From Ignavibacteriales bacterium (GTDB lineage: Bacteria > Bacteroidota > Ignavibacteria > Ignavibacteriales > Ignavibacteriaceae), in assembly GCA_014727845.1 (NCBI GenBank), contig WJMR01000214.1, forward strand, positions 1 to 32,672: DNA of 32,672 nucleotides, read 5' to 3'. Numbering within the stretch: the first letter of the stretch is position 1; every line of letters starts with the position of its first letter. The notes beneath the pieces were generated by a model that searched no databases, was not told where the DNA came from, and saw only the letters and a program-made list of their open reading frames with translations. A program made the position numbers and the translations under genes. Shown in pieces: positions 1 to 7,892 of this stretch.

Positions 1-906
1 GATCGTGTACACCACAAAGATGACGTTCTCGGCCATGAGGTTGCTCCACTGGAAGGCGCGTCCCTCGATCTTAACGCCCAAACCGCCGACGGTCGGATCG
101 TTCTTTTTCGGTTGGTAGTCGAACTCCCAGTTCTCGCGATCGTCCATACCCCACAAGACTTCGAGATCCGCCTGCGAGGCGCCGAGTTTCAGGTAGCCGG
201 GCCAGACGTATTCGCCGAGCGTTTCGTTGTACCATTCGCGGGGCCAACTGTCGGGCTTTCCGTCCTCGTCCTCGTCGGGCGCGGGGTTGGAAGCCATCAA
301 GTCGTTCGGGATCGTGCGATCGACGTCCTTGTATTCGGAAGCGTAGCCGGGCAGCGGTTGCCATTGCCAGAGGGTGTCTCCCGTCGGGTTCATCTCGCGC
401 TGGCTATCGTAATCCCAAATACCGTCGGAGACGATGGTGACGATCTCGGACGTGGTGTCTTCGGGATCGACGTGCACGCGCGCGCCGACGATGGGACCGA
501 ACTGGAAGACGTACGGCGTGCCGTGCCACGTTAGTCCCGTTAAGCGGAACGAGTTGGCGCCGTTGCCGACGGATCCGTAGTTATGGATCGTCGCCTTAAT
601 GCGGTTGGCGTTCATATAGTAGCTCTTTCGCAACTCGACGCCCGGCGTTGACGCCGCGCCGGCGCTCTTAAAGATCGAGTTGTTCTCGTCGAAGAACTCT
701 TGTTTCGTCATACCCGCCGGCTCGTCGGTTTGCTCGACGGCGTTCGCGTTCGCTTCGCGTTGCATCGAGCGAACATACTCCCAAAACGCTCGATGCTCGG
801 CGGCGCGGTTCGGGTTGTCGGGAAGCTTTTGCGCCAATCCCGTTCCCGCGGTCGCGACGAGCAACGCCGCCACCGAGTAAACAATGAATTTTATTCCGGA
901 TTGCAT
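1..906 (-). CDS. Secreted protein of unknown function (3' end missing)
   Basis: The reading frame is open from an ATG at 906 to the left edge (302 codons), so the C-terminus is not visible. An AGGAG sits about 10 bases before the ATG. The first ~25 residues form a signal peptide (hydrophobic run, then GLAQK), so the protein is exported. The mature part has no enzyme motif I recognise. It is rich in Asp, Asn, Trp and Tyr, and has Asp-rich loops around residues 160-170 (DGIWDYD) and 210-220 (DEDEDGKPDSWP) that look like calcium-binding thrombospondin-type or dockerin-like loops. It starts 23 bases after the stop of the TonB receptor gene upstream, so the two are very likely cotranscribed. By analogy with similar gene pairs it may be a surface partner of that receptor, but this is inference. 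A T9SS sorting domain could lie in the missing part. Confidence 0.75.
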   Translation of the reverse strand, partial: MQSGIKFIVYSVAALLVATAGTGLAQKLPDNPNRAAEHRAFWEYVRSMQREANANAVEQTDEPAGMTKQEFFDENNSIFKSAGAASTPGVELRKSYYMNANRIKATIHNYGSVGNGANSFRLTGLTWHGTPYVFQFGPIVGARVHVDPEDTTSEIVTIVSDGIWDYDSQREMNPTGDTLWQWQPLPGYASEYKDVDRTIPNDLMASNPAPDEDEDGKPDSWPREWYNETLGEYVWPGYLKLGASQADLEVLWGMDDRENWEFDYQPKKNDPTVGGLGVKIEGRAFQWSNLMAENVIFVVYTI

Positions 907-929
907 ATCGTAAACGCTCCTTTAGGTGC

Positions 930-3713
930 TTAAAAATCGACGCTTAACCCGATCCGAACCGAACGGGGCGCTTGATAATACTGCGGACGGTTGAAATATT
1001 CCGACGATGGGGAAACGTTCTCCGCGTTCTTCGCGATTTCGTCGGTCGTTTCCGCTTGAGGCGTATTCTCCAACAACGTGTAGGTCGAGCGACCCGTGTC
1101 CGTGTAAATATACCGCTCGACTAATTGATCGAAGAGGTTGTACACTCGCGCGAAGATCGTAATACCAACGTTTTCCACGAAGTAGAATTCCTTCTCGACT
1201 AAGAGATCGACCGAGTAGCGAACGGGGCGTCGCGAGCTATAGACCTCGTAAACCGCTTTGCTGTTATACACCGTCGGCGTGTAGGGGAGACCCGTGCCCA
1301 TCTGCCCGACGATCGAGGCGTGCCAATTTTTCGACTCGCCGACGGTTACCGTCGCGTTGAGTTGGTGGCGGAGGTCCCAACCGAGCGGAACGGGGATCTT
1401 CTCGGTTTGCTTGCCTTGTTGCGCGTCCACGTAGAACGCGTCGGCGTTCACCTCGTTGCCTTCGGCAACCTGGAGCGTGTAATCCAACGTCGCTCCAAAG
1501 AGGTCTTGCGCTTTGCGCTTGGTGACCGAAAACGTCACGCCCTTGATGTTCGCGTAATCTTTATTCACGTATTTGTAATAGACTTTGTCGTCGTCGATGC
1601 GAATCTTCTGCGTCGCCAACAGGTCGCGGACGTCCTTAAAGAAGGTCGTTACGTCGATGGCGAGATTCGGCATAAGCTGCTGTTGCAAGCCGATCTCGTA
1701 GGCGACCGTTTTCTCCGGGTTCAAGTTCGCGTCTCCGAACGTGGGGGAGTCGCCGACACGGAACTCGAAGTTCGGGTTGACGTAGAGATTCCGGAACGGG
1801 GGCATCTGATAAAAGTGCCCGTAGGAAAAGTGGATGACGCCTTCGTCGGTGATTGGGAACGAGATTCCGAGTCGCGGGCTCACCATATGTTTGATCGGCG
1901 CGTCGTCGAGGATGTCGTCTTCGGTAAGGTTCTCGGGTATCGTCCACCATACGTTCGGCGAAGGGAGGAACGTATTGGGAGCGTAGCGCGAATTGGACAT
2001 AAACGCGTCGTAGCGCACGCCGATATTGAGGATAATGTTCGTGTATTCAATCTTATCCTGAATATACGCCGACGCTTCCCACGGTTTCTTGGTATAAAGA
2101 TCCCGATACGGCGAGTCCGCGTCGGGAACCGTGGGGGTGGTGTAGGTGAGCGTGTCGTAGAGGATGCTGAAGCTGTCGTAGTCCATCGTGTGGAGGCGAA
2201 TCTGTCCGCCCAACTTCACTTCGTGGTTGACGTTTATCTGGCTCGTTAAATCCACCTTGCCTTGCATCGTCTGCGAGCGCTGATAGTAATGGCTCTTCGA
2301 GTCGCCGCCCGCGAGGAACGTGTAGGACGCCGCCGACGCCGTTTTGTGCGAGGGAACGTATTGGTCGCTCGCCCGCAACGAGTTCGGGTCGATGTCGTCG
2401 CGCCCGGCGTAATAGTCGATCTTCGAGCCGTCGGGTCCCAGCAACTGATAGAGATACGATTGATAGTCGTTGACGTTATAGGCGCCTTTAACCGTGTAGT
2501 AGGTGTTGTCCATCACGGCATGCGTGATCGTAAGCGCGCCCATCGCCGCCCAGCTATACCCCGTGCCTCTACCGTCGGGATTATACTTAAAGTCGTGGCT
2601 ATAGCTTTGCGACTCGCCTTGTGTGTAGAGTCCGTCAAGATGAATCTTCAACGTCGTCGTCGGTTTGAACGACAGTTTGCCCGTGGAGTTGATTCCCCAC
2701 GAGGTGCTCATCGGTACCACCTCGCCGTCGCCCCGCGCCGTCGCGCCGAGCACTTCGTTGGTCTCGTAATCGTAAACCACCGAGTCGGCGGGGATATGAC
2801 GACGTACGCCGTAGAGATAGCCGTCGCTACTTGAATACCGTCCCGAGAGGAAGAACGTGACGACGTTGTTCGTCATCGGTATCGGTCCGCCGAACGTCGC
2901 CTCGCCGACGACGTTATTGAGCGGATTGAGCGTGAGAATTTCGTCGCTCCAAATATCGTCGCGCATACTTGCGTAGTCGCCTACGTAGGCGCTCACGTTT
3001 CCGCTATATTCCTTGCCGCCCTCTTTGGTAACCGAATTAACGACGCCGGAAAGCGCGTTGCCGTACTCGGCGTTAAACGTTCCGCTAACAACCGACAGTT
3101 CTTGGATGGCGTTCGTAGCTATGGAGATCGCCTGCGAGTTGCTAAACGGGTTCGCCGTGGAGATGCCGTTGATGGTGTAAAGGATCTCGCTCGAACGACC
3201 GCCGCGAATATGAAGCTCGCCGCCGACGCCTTCGGTGATGCCGGCTTGGAGCGTAAGGATTCCCGCAACGCTTTCAACGGGGAGCGCCTCGATTTCCGCG
3301 GACGTCACCGATTTGCGCGAGGACGTCAAGTCCTTCCGGACCATCTTTCGCTCGGCTTGCACCACGACCTCCTCGAGTTGCACCGACTCGCTGCCGAGTT
3401 CGATATCGAGGGGCGTTGTGAAATCGACGTTAACGACAACGTCGGTAAATTTCTTCTTGCCGTAGCCGAGCGCCGACGCGACGACCGCGTATGTGCCCGG
3501 TGGAACGTTGATGATGACGTATTCGCCGTCGATGTTCGTCGCGGCGCCCATCGTCGTGCCTTCGATTATTACGTTAACGCCGATTAGCGGTTCGCCCGTC
3601 TCGGCGTCGGTTACGCGCCCGGCGATCTTGCCCGTGTTTCCGCCGTACGTCGCGAAGGCCGCCAACAGAACGACGACGACCGCGCCGCCGATCCGTCGCA
3701 TAAGCTTACTCAT
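930..3713 (-). CDS. TonB-dependent outer-membrane receptor with carboxypeptidase-regulatory-like domain
   Basis: The product is 927 aa from the ATG at 3713, chosen because AGAGGAG lies 5 bases upstream; a longer frame to 3758 adds 15 residues with no ribosome site. Order of parts: signal peptide (residues 1-~25); a CarboxypepD_reg-like beta-sandwich (~27-110; GRVTDAETGEPLIGVNV, then NVPPGTY); a plug domain (~115-245; SVTSAEIEALPVESVAGIL, later IRGGRSSEILYTING); and a long beta-barrel ending in a C-terminal Phe (GLSVDF), the usual BAM recognition end. The layout is that of SusC-like or Oar-like receptors, which import or bind large substrates at the outer membrane using TonB energy. The substrate is unknown. 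It is the first gene of a two-gene unit with the secreted protein downstream. Length is normal for the family. The family call is firm. Confidence 0.95.
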   Translation of the reverse strand: MSKLMRRIGGAVVVVLLAAFATYGGNTGKIAGRVTDAETGEPLIGVNVIIEGTTMGAATNIDGEYVIINVPPGTYAVVASALGYGKKKFTDVVVNVDFTTPLDIELGSESVQLEEVVVQAERKMVRKDLTSSRKSVTSAEIEALPVESVAGILTLQAGITEGVGGELHIRGGRSSEILYTINGISTANPFSNSQAISIATNAIQELSVVSGTFNAEYGNALSGVVNSVTKEGGKEYSGNVSAYVGDYASMRDDIWSDEILTLNPLNNVVGEATFGGPIPMTNNVVTFFLSGRYSSSDGYLYGVRRHIPADSVVYDYETNEVLGATARGDGEVVPMSTSWGINSTGKLSFKPTTTLKIHLDGLYTQGESQSYSHDFKYNPDGRGTGYSWAAMGALTITHAVMDNTYYTVKGAYNVNDYQSYLYQLLGPDGSKIDYYAGRDDIDPNSLRASDQYVPSHKTASAASYTFLAGGDSKSHYYQRSQTMQGKVDLTSQINVNHEVKLGGQIRLHTMDYDSFSILYDTLTYTTPTVPDADSPYRDLYTKKPWEASAYIQDKIEYTNIILNIGVRYDAFMSNSRYAPNTFLPSPNVWWTIPENLTEDDILDDAPIKHMVSPRLGISFPITDEGVIHFSYGHFYQMPPFRNLYVNPNFEFRVGDSPTFGDANLNPEKTVAYEIGLQQQLMPNLAIDVTTFFKDVRDLLATQKIRIDDDKVYYKYVNKDYANIKGVTFSVTKRKAQDLFGATLDYTLQVAEGNEVNADAFYVDAQQGKQTEKIPVPLGWDLRHQLNATVTVGESKNWHASIVGQMGTGLPYTPTVYNSKAVYEVYSSRRPVRYSVDLLVEKEFYFVENVGITIFARVYNLFDQLVERYIYTDTGRSTYTLLENTPQAETTDEIAKNAENVSPSSEYFNRPQYYQAPRSVRIGLSVDF

Positions 3714-3758
3714 AGCGTCTCCTCTGTTCGCTGTGGTGAACGGTGTTGTGTTGCGCAA

Positions 3759-3787
3759 ATTATATTATTACTCTGTATCGAGAAAAA
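3759..3787 (-). promoter_or_regulatory. Candidate promoter of the TonB receptor unit
   Basis: Reading on the minus strand, a TTTTTCT (3787-3781) is followed 16 bases later by a perfect TATAAT (3764-3759), which lies 45 bases before the ATG at 3713. The surrounding 60 bases are much more AT-rich than the flanking genes. The spacing from a classical -35 is not satisfied; the T-rich box may play that part (see the finding on the recurrent TTTTCT box). Confidence 0.35.
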
Positions 3788-3821
3788 CGCCCCTAAACGC
3801 TTTACCGATTTGACCGTCGTT

Positions 3822-3866
3822 AAAACGCGCCGCCGTGAGCTTCTCGACGAAGGGCGCGGCGACGCG
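3822..3866 (-). terminator. Probable rho-independent terminator after the serine hydrolase gene
   Basis: On the minus strand a 10-bp GC-rich stem (3866-3857 with 3835-3826, one U-G wobble) encloses a 21-base loop and is followed by TTTT. It lies 70 bases beyond the stop codon of the hydrolase gene and before the promoter of the TonB receptor. The T-run is short, so confidence is moderate. Confidence 0.45.
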
Positions 3867-3936
3867 CAGACGATATTAAAAACAATTTAGATATTCCGAC
3901 GGCGCTATGCAAGAAAAATAATGGATCGTATTACTT

Positions 3937-5982
3937 TTAATTTTTGTCCGCGTCGTTCGTGAAGTAGTCGAGCGCTCGGCGCATTATTTCGCGTCTCGAT
4001 TCCGCCGTCGAAATCGTCTCGAACGGGAAGCCGAGGAAGATCGACGCCCCATTTCCTTCGGCGAATCGACGGACCGCCACGCCCGCGCCGCGCTCGTTGC
4101 CATATTCCAAACACAACGCGCCGTCGTTCGTCGGGGCGATGAAATCCGGAAAGCCGACACGGTAGAGCGCCGACTCGTTTCCAAAGGCGAAGCTCGTTCC
4201 CTCGAATGGCGAACCCGACGCGCCGACGACCTCGTTGGATTCGGCGGCGTCCCCCGAGTAGGCGATTCCCAGCGTCTCGTCGAGGAATTGAACAAGGGCG
4301 GAGTCTCGACCCGGTTTGCCCAACGACCACGCGATCTCCGATCCGCTAATAAAGAGCGAGCCGTTTTGCGCGAGGCGTCTCGCTAACGCGAGGCGAACTG
4401 CTCGCGGCGCCGTTTGCCGTTCCGAGTTGTCCTCCGAGCAGAAGTAGAGCAGGACGGGGTAACGCTCGGCGAGCGCTTGGTCTTCGACGAACACGTCGGC
4501 GTCAACCGTCGCGAAAGAGGCGTCCTCGGGCAGCGCCTCGGCATGGATTCGAGCCGCCTCCCAATACGGGTAGCGTTCGCTCCCCTCGAGGTCCGAGCCG
4601 TCCACGATGAGAACGTCGCGCCCCGCGCCCCGCGCTCCGAGAACCGAGGAGGGAACGCTCGGCGTTCCGTTCAAATAGTTGACGGCGTGGGCGTAAACGG
4701 CGGCGTCGGTCGGTTCGGAAATAAATCGGTAGCTCGCGTAGGGCGACTCGAATTCGTGGCTCGCCGCGCGTTCGGCGCCTTCTCCGTAATCGACGAAGAC
4801 GACGGTCGAATCGACGGAACCGTAGCCGGGCGTGGCGCGGAAAGTAAAGAGAGTTCCCCCCTCCTCGGCGGGTAGCGCGGCGCGAGCGAGCGGCGCGGGC
4901 GGAATTCCCATCGCCGCCGAGAACGCCGCGTCGGCGACGGCGCGCCTTATATTATAGATAGAAACTCGGTCGTCGGGATAGACGCGGTTGGTCAGCAGTA
5001 TCACGAAGAAGTCGTTCTCGGGGTCGCACCAGATCGACGTTCCCGTATAGCCCGTGTGCCCGAAGGATCGCGAGGAGACGAGCGTGCCCGCCGAGGTTCC
5101 GCCTTGGGCGTTGGATTGCCAGCCCAAGAAGCGGGAGCAATCCTCCGTTATGCACGAGGTGAACGTCTCGACCGTCTCGGCGCTCACGAGTCGCTTACCG
5201 TCGATCTCGCCCTTGCCGAGCATAAGTCGGGCGAGTTTCGCCACGTCGCCCGCCGTCGAGAATAAGCCCGCGTTTCCGCTATGGCCCTCGAGCCCGCGCG
5301 CCAGCGGGTCGTGCACGACGCCTTGCAACTGTTCCATCGTCGGGGCGCATTCCTCGCGGATCTCCTCCGCGGGCATAAACGTCGTGCGCGTCATCCCGAG
5401 AGGTTGGACAACTTCGCGTTCGTAAAAATCGGGCATCGGTTCCTCGGCTATCGCCTCGACGACGAGCATCAGCGTCACGAAGTGGAGGCAGCTATAGAGC
5501 GTTTTCGTTCCCGTCTCATATTGCAAAGGGAGCGCGAGAATCGCGTCGAGGATCTCGTCGCGTGATTGCCCCTCCTTGGGAGAGTAATAGCCGGGCAATC
5601 CGCTATTGTGTAGGAGTAGATGCTTCACGAGGACGTTTTCCTTCCCGCTTTGCGCAAAGTCGGGAACGTAGCGGGCGACGGGCGCGTCGAGATCGAGTAC
5701 GCCCTCGTCGTAGAGTTTCATGGCGCTCATCGTCGTGGCGCACACCTTAGTGAGCGAGGCGAGATCGTAGCGCGTATCGAGCGAGACGGCGGGGGCGCCC
5801 GCCTCGTAGGTGTGGGCTCCGAACGCGTCTTGATAGAGGACGGTATCCGCCGAACCGACGACGACCGCGGCCCCGGGGAAATAGCGATCCTCGATCGCCT
5901 CGGTAACGACGCGCGCCACGCCGCCAAATTGCTGAGCGAGTCCGACGCCGACGAGCGCGAGAAACGCGAGGAGGGTTTTCAT
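3937..5982 (-). CDS. Secreted serine hydrolase (beta-lactamase/CubicO family) with extra C-terminal domain
   Basis: The product is 681 aa with a short signal peptide (MKTLLAFLALVGVGLAQ). Residues ~22-370 form the serine beta-lactamase-like fold. The catalytic SxxK is S76-L-T-K79, and the third motif is the HTG of FGHTGYTGTSIW near residue 310. The second motif, normally Y-x-N, reads Y163-S-C165, which is unusual. Residues ~450-681 form a separate alpha/beta domain starting RDVLIVDGSDLEGSERYPYW and containing LLYFCSEDN and GSLFISGSEIAWSL. This resembles the GATase-like domain found C-terminal in some secreted amidases and xanthan-lyase-like proteins of FCB bacteria. Such hydrolases act on peptidoglycan peptides, D-amino-acid esters or other esters in the envelope; the substrate cannot be told. 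It stands alone between a divergent gene and a terminator. The ATG at 5982 has a weak GAGG upstream. Confidence 0.88.
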   Translation of the reverse strand: MKTLLAFLALVGVGLAQQFGGVARVVTEAIEDRYFPGAAVVVGSADTVLYQDAFGAHTYEAGAPAVSLDTRYDLASLTKVCATTMSAMKLYDEGVLDLDAPVARYVPDFAQSGKENVLVKHLLLHNSGLPGYYSPKEGQSRDEILDAILALPLQYETGTKTLYSCLHFVTLMLVVEAIAEEPMPDFYEREVVQPLGMTRTTFMPAEEIREECAPTMEQLQGVVHDPLARGLEGHSGNAGLFSTAGDVAKLARLMLGKGEIDGKRLVSAETVETFTSCITEDCSRFLGWQSNAQGGTSAGTLVSSRSFGHTGYTGTSIWCDPENDFFVILLTNRVYPDDRVSIYNIRRAVADAAFSAAMGIPPAPLARAALPAEEGGTLFTFRATPGYGSVDSTVVFVDYGEGAERAASHEFESPYASYRFISEPTDAAVYAHAVNYLNGTPSVPSSVLGARGAGRDVLIVDGSDLEGSERYPYWEAARIHAEALPEDASFATVDADVFVEDQALAERYPVLLYFCSEDNSERQTAPRAVRLALARRLAQNGSLFISGSEIAWSLGKPGRDSALVQFLDETLGIAYSGDAAESNEVVGASGSPFEGTSFAFGNESALYRVGFPDFIAPTNDGALCLEYGNERGAGVAVRRFAEGNGASIFLGFPFETISTAESRREIMRRALDYFTNDADKN

Positions 5983-6082
5983 AGTTGCTTCGCCTCGATT
6001 GAAGGTTTTAGATGACTCATAAGTTTTCGATTTCCCGCCATAAATTCAAGGGGGGGCGAAGAAACGGCGACGGCGCCGAGTC

Positions 6083-6111
6083 TTGATTTTCTTAAACGCT
6101 TATGATAACTT
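6083..6111 (+). promoter_or_regulatory. Candidate promoter of the T9SS-exported protein
   Basis: TTGATT (6083-6088) and TAACTT (6106-6111) are separated by 17 bases and lie 66 bases before the ATG at 6178. The sequence TCTTGATTTTCT here recurs exactly in the intergenic region before the ATPase gene (7831-7842), which supports a functional element. Confidence 0.4.
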
Positions 6112-6177
6112 AACGCAAAAATTAAGGTTCTTGGGAACGGAAAGAACACGACTCATAACCAAAGGAAGGAACCACAG

Positions 6178-7671
6178 ATGAAAAGGGCTACTATATTATT
6201 CGCGTTCGCGTTAATGCTCGCGTTCGGCGTCGGCGCCTCGGCGCAAACGTTCGACGGCGAGTGGTCGTGCGAATACGCGTTATGGGACGACGAGACTAAC
6301 GGAACGGGATACGCGACGATTGGCGTCGCCGTTTTAGGCGAGAACCAGTTTGTCGCGATGGTCAACGACGACAATCCTTCATATTATCTTGTTCCTTATT
6401 CCGACGCCGATTCGAGTTCGGGGAGAATGGTCGAGGTTCCCTATACGCCAGATATGACGGAATATTCGACGCCATGGTCGGACGTCTTCGAGTCGATCGA
6501 GCTTAACTACGCTCTCGATTTGGCGGTAAATGTTAACTCGCCGAATCCGACGTATATTTACGTCGCCAACAACGACGAGGACGACCCGGTGATCACCGGA
6601 CCCGGCGGCAACATTCTCGTCTATAATTTCGGCTTGCTCGGTCTCGAATCCTCAGAATACCGTCTCGCGACGGGCGACAAACTGTGGGCGATCGACGTGG
6701 ACGACAGCGGTCGGGTTTACGTGACGACCAACAACGACGACGATCCCGTACCGGAGGTGGTCGTGTACGACAACGTCGTTAACGAACTGGCTTGGAGCGA
6801 TCAAGCGCAGACGCCGACGCCGTTGCAAACTATCGCCGTCCCCGACACGGGCGACCTTCGCGGCGTCGCCGTTAATTCGGACGGTTCCGCGCTTTACGTC
6901 TCCAACTGGCACAGCAAGAAAGTCTATCGCTACAACGGTTCCCCGAGCGAAGGGTACGTTTTGGACGACAATTTTGTGTGCGAGGTAACCGACTCGGCGG
7001 ACACGCTCTACGTTCAAAATCAATATCCCGGTCCATGGGGTATGAACCTTATGACGGATAAAGGGCTGTTGTTTGTCGCCGCCGACTACGACTTCCTCCT
7101 GGGCGACGCGTATAAATACGGCTCGATGTTCGTCGTCGATCCGAATACGGGCGATTTGCTCGACACCATCGACGTGGCGGCGTGGAATTACAAAATGGCA
7201 GACGGGTCGTATTATAGGCCCTCGACCACTTCGCCCGGCAATATGGGCGGCTACACTTCGACGTACAATCTCGATTTCGACGACGCCGGCAACGTCTATT
7301 CGGTGGCGTATTGGGGATGGACGGTTGAGAAATGGGTCTATTCCGGCGAGCTTCCCTCGATTGAAATCGTCGGCGTGGAGCTGGAAAGCCGCGAGACGAC
7401 CCCGAACGAATTCGCGCTCGCGCAGAACTATCCGAACCCGTTTAACCCTTCGACGACGATCGCCTTCGAGATTCCCGAGCCGGCGAACGTCTCCCTGAAG
7501 ATCTACTCGATCAACGGCGAGTTGCTCGCGACGGTACTCGACAATCGCGCGCTCGCGCAAGGCGCCCACGAAGTCTCCTTCGACGCGCTCAACCTCGCCT
7601 CGGGCGTTTACCTCTACGCGCTCGAAGCCGACGGCGTTACCCTCACGAAGAAAATGACCGTGATGAAGTAA
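6178..7671 (+). CDS. Secreted beta-propeller-like protein with type IX (Por) secretion C-terminal sorting domain
   Basis: The product is 497 aa; the ATG at 6178 has AAGGAAGG 8 bases upstream. Residues 1-22 are a signal peptide (AFGVGASAQ). Residues ~25-400 contain repeats of the form 'WAIDVDDSGRVYVTTN', 'RGVAVNSDGSALYVSN', 'YNLDFDDAGNVYSVAY', typical of NHL/SMP-30-like beta-propeller blades. The last ~90 residues are a classic T9SS type A sorting domain: FALAQNYPNPFNPSTTI, then FEIPEPANVSLKIYSINGE, then LASGVYLYALEADG, ending KKMTVMK. The protein is therefore exported by Sec, then taken across the outer membrane by the type IX system and kept at the surface or released. No catalytic residues are evident. 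The gene is monocistronic, with its own promoter region and a strong terminator. Confidence 0.93.
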   Translation: MKRATILFAFALMLAFGVGASAQTFDGEWSCEYALWDDETNGTGYATIGVAVLGENQFVAMVNDDNPSYYLVPYSDADSSSGRMVEVPYTPDMTEYSTPWSDVFESIELNYALDLAVNVNSPNPTYIYVANNDEDDPVITGPGGNILVYNFGLLGLESSEYRLATGDKLWAIDVDDSGRVYVTTNNDDDPVPEVVVYDNVVNELAWSDQAQTPTPLQTIAVPDTGDLRGVAVNSDGSALYVSNWHSKKVYRYNGSPSEGYVLDDNFVCEVTDSADTLYVQNQYPGPWGMNLMTDKGLLFVAADYDFLLGDAYKYGSMFVVDPNTGDLLDTIDVAAWNYKMADGSYYRPSTTSPGNMGGYTSTYNLDFDDAGNVYSVAYWGWTVEKWVYSGELPSIEIVGVELESRETTPNEFALAQNYPNPFNPSTTIAFEIPEPANVSLKIYSINGELLATVLDNRALAQGAHEVSFDALNLASGVYLYALEADGVTLTKKMTVMK

Positions 7672-7696
7672 AACTCTTAACGCCGAAACACTTTAC

Positions 7697-7733
7697 AGCC
7701 GACGTGATCCGCGAGGTCTCGTCGGCTTTTTTT
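7697..7733 (+). terminator. Rho-independent terminator after the T9SS-exported protein
   Basis: A perfect 8-bp stem AGCCGACG (7697-7704) / CGTCGGCT (7720-7727) with a 15-base loop is followed directly by a run of seven T (7727-7733). It lies 25 bases after the stop codon. Confidence 0.9.
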
Positions 7734-7770
7734 ATGGAATCTTAAGCGAGATTTGATTCGAGCTTGCGAA

Positions 7771-7808
7771 CGATAACAGAAAACGTTATTATTATGTGAT
7801 CGATAACA
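7771..7808 (+). repeat. Paired CGATAACA direct repeats in the ATPase upstream region
   Basis: CGATAACA occurs at 7771-7778 and 7801-7808, 30 bases start to start, about three helical turns. The first copy also forms a short inverted repeat (ATAAC 7773-7777 / GTTAT 7785-7789). They sit about 30-60 bases upstream of the candidate promoter at 7833, so they could be activator or regulator sites. The motif is short and chance is possible. Confidence 0.3.
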
Positions 7809-7832
7809 ATCGAAATTGATTTACCCTGAATC

Positions 7833-7861
7833 TTGATTTTCTCTAATATATTAATTAGAAT
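7833..7861 (+). promoter_or_regulatory. Candidate promoter of the ATPase gene
   Basis: TTGATT (7833-7838), a 17-base spacer and TAGAAT (7856-7861) lie 31 bases before the ATG at 7893 in a very AT-rich stretch. The -10 is part of an imperfect palindrome (TCTAAT 7842-7847 / ATTAGA 7854-7859). The TCTTGATTTTCT at 7831-7842 repeats the sequence upstream of the gene at 6178. Confidence 0.4.
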
Positions 7862-7892
7862 CATAAGGGCATTAATTATTATTGGATAGTCG

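Noticed and set aside
1320-2249. 309-codon open frame on the plus strand inside the TonB receptor gene
   Set aside because: It is antisense to a clear receptor gene, has an Arg/Val-rich composition typical of mirrored GC-rich frames, and no domain.
6049-6056. Run of about seven G in the divergent promoter region
   Set aside because: A single homopolymer with no coding context; phase variation cannot be supported from one sequence.
6652-7569. 305-codon minus-strand frame inside the T9SS-exported protein gene
   Set aside because: Antisense shadow; the plus-strand protein has a signal peptide, ribosome site and sorting domain.
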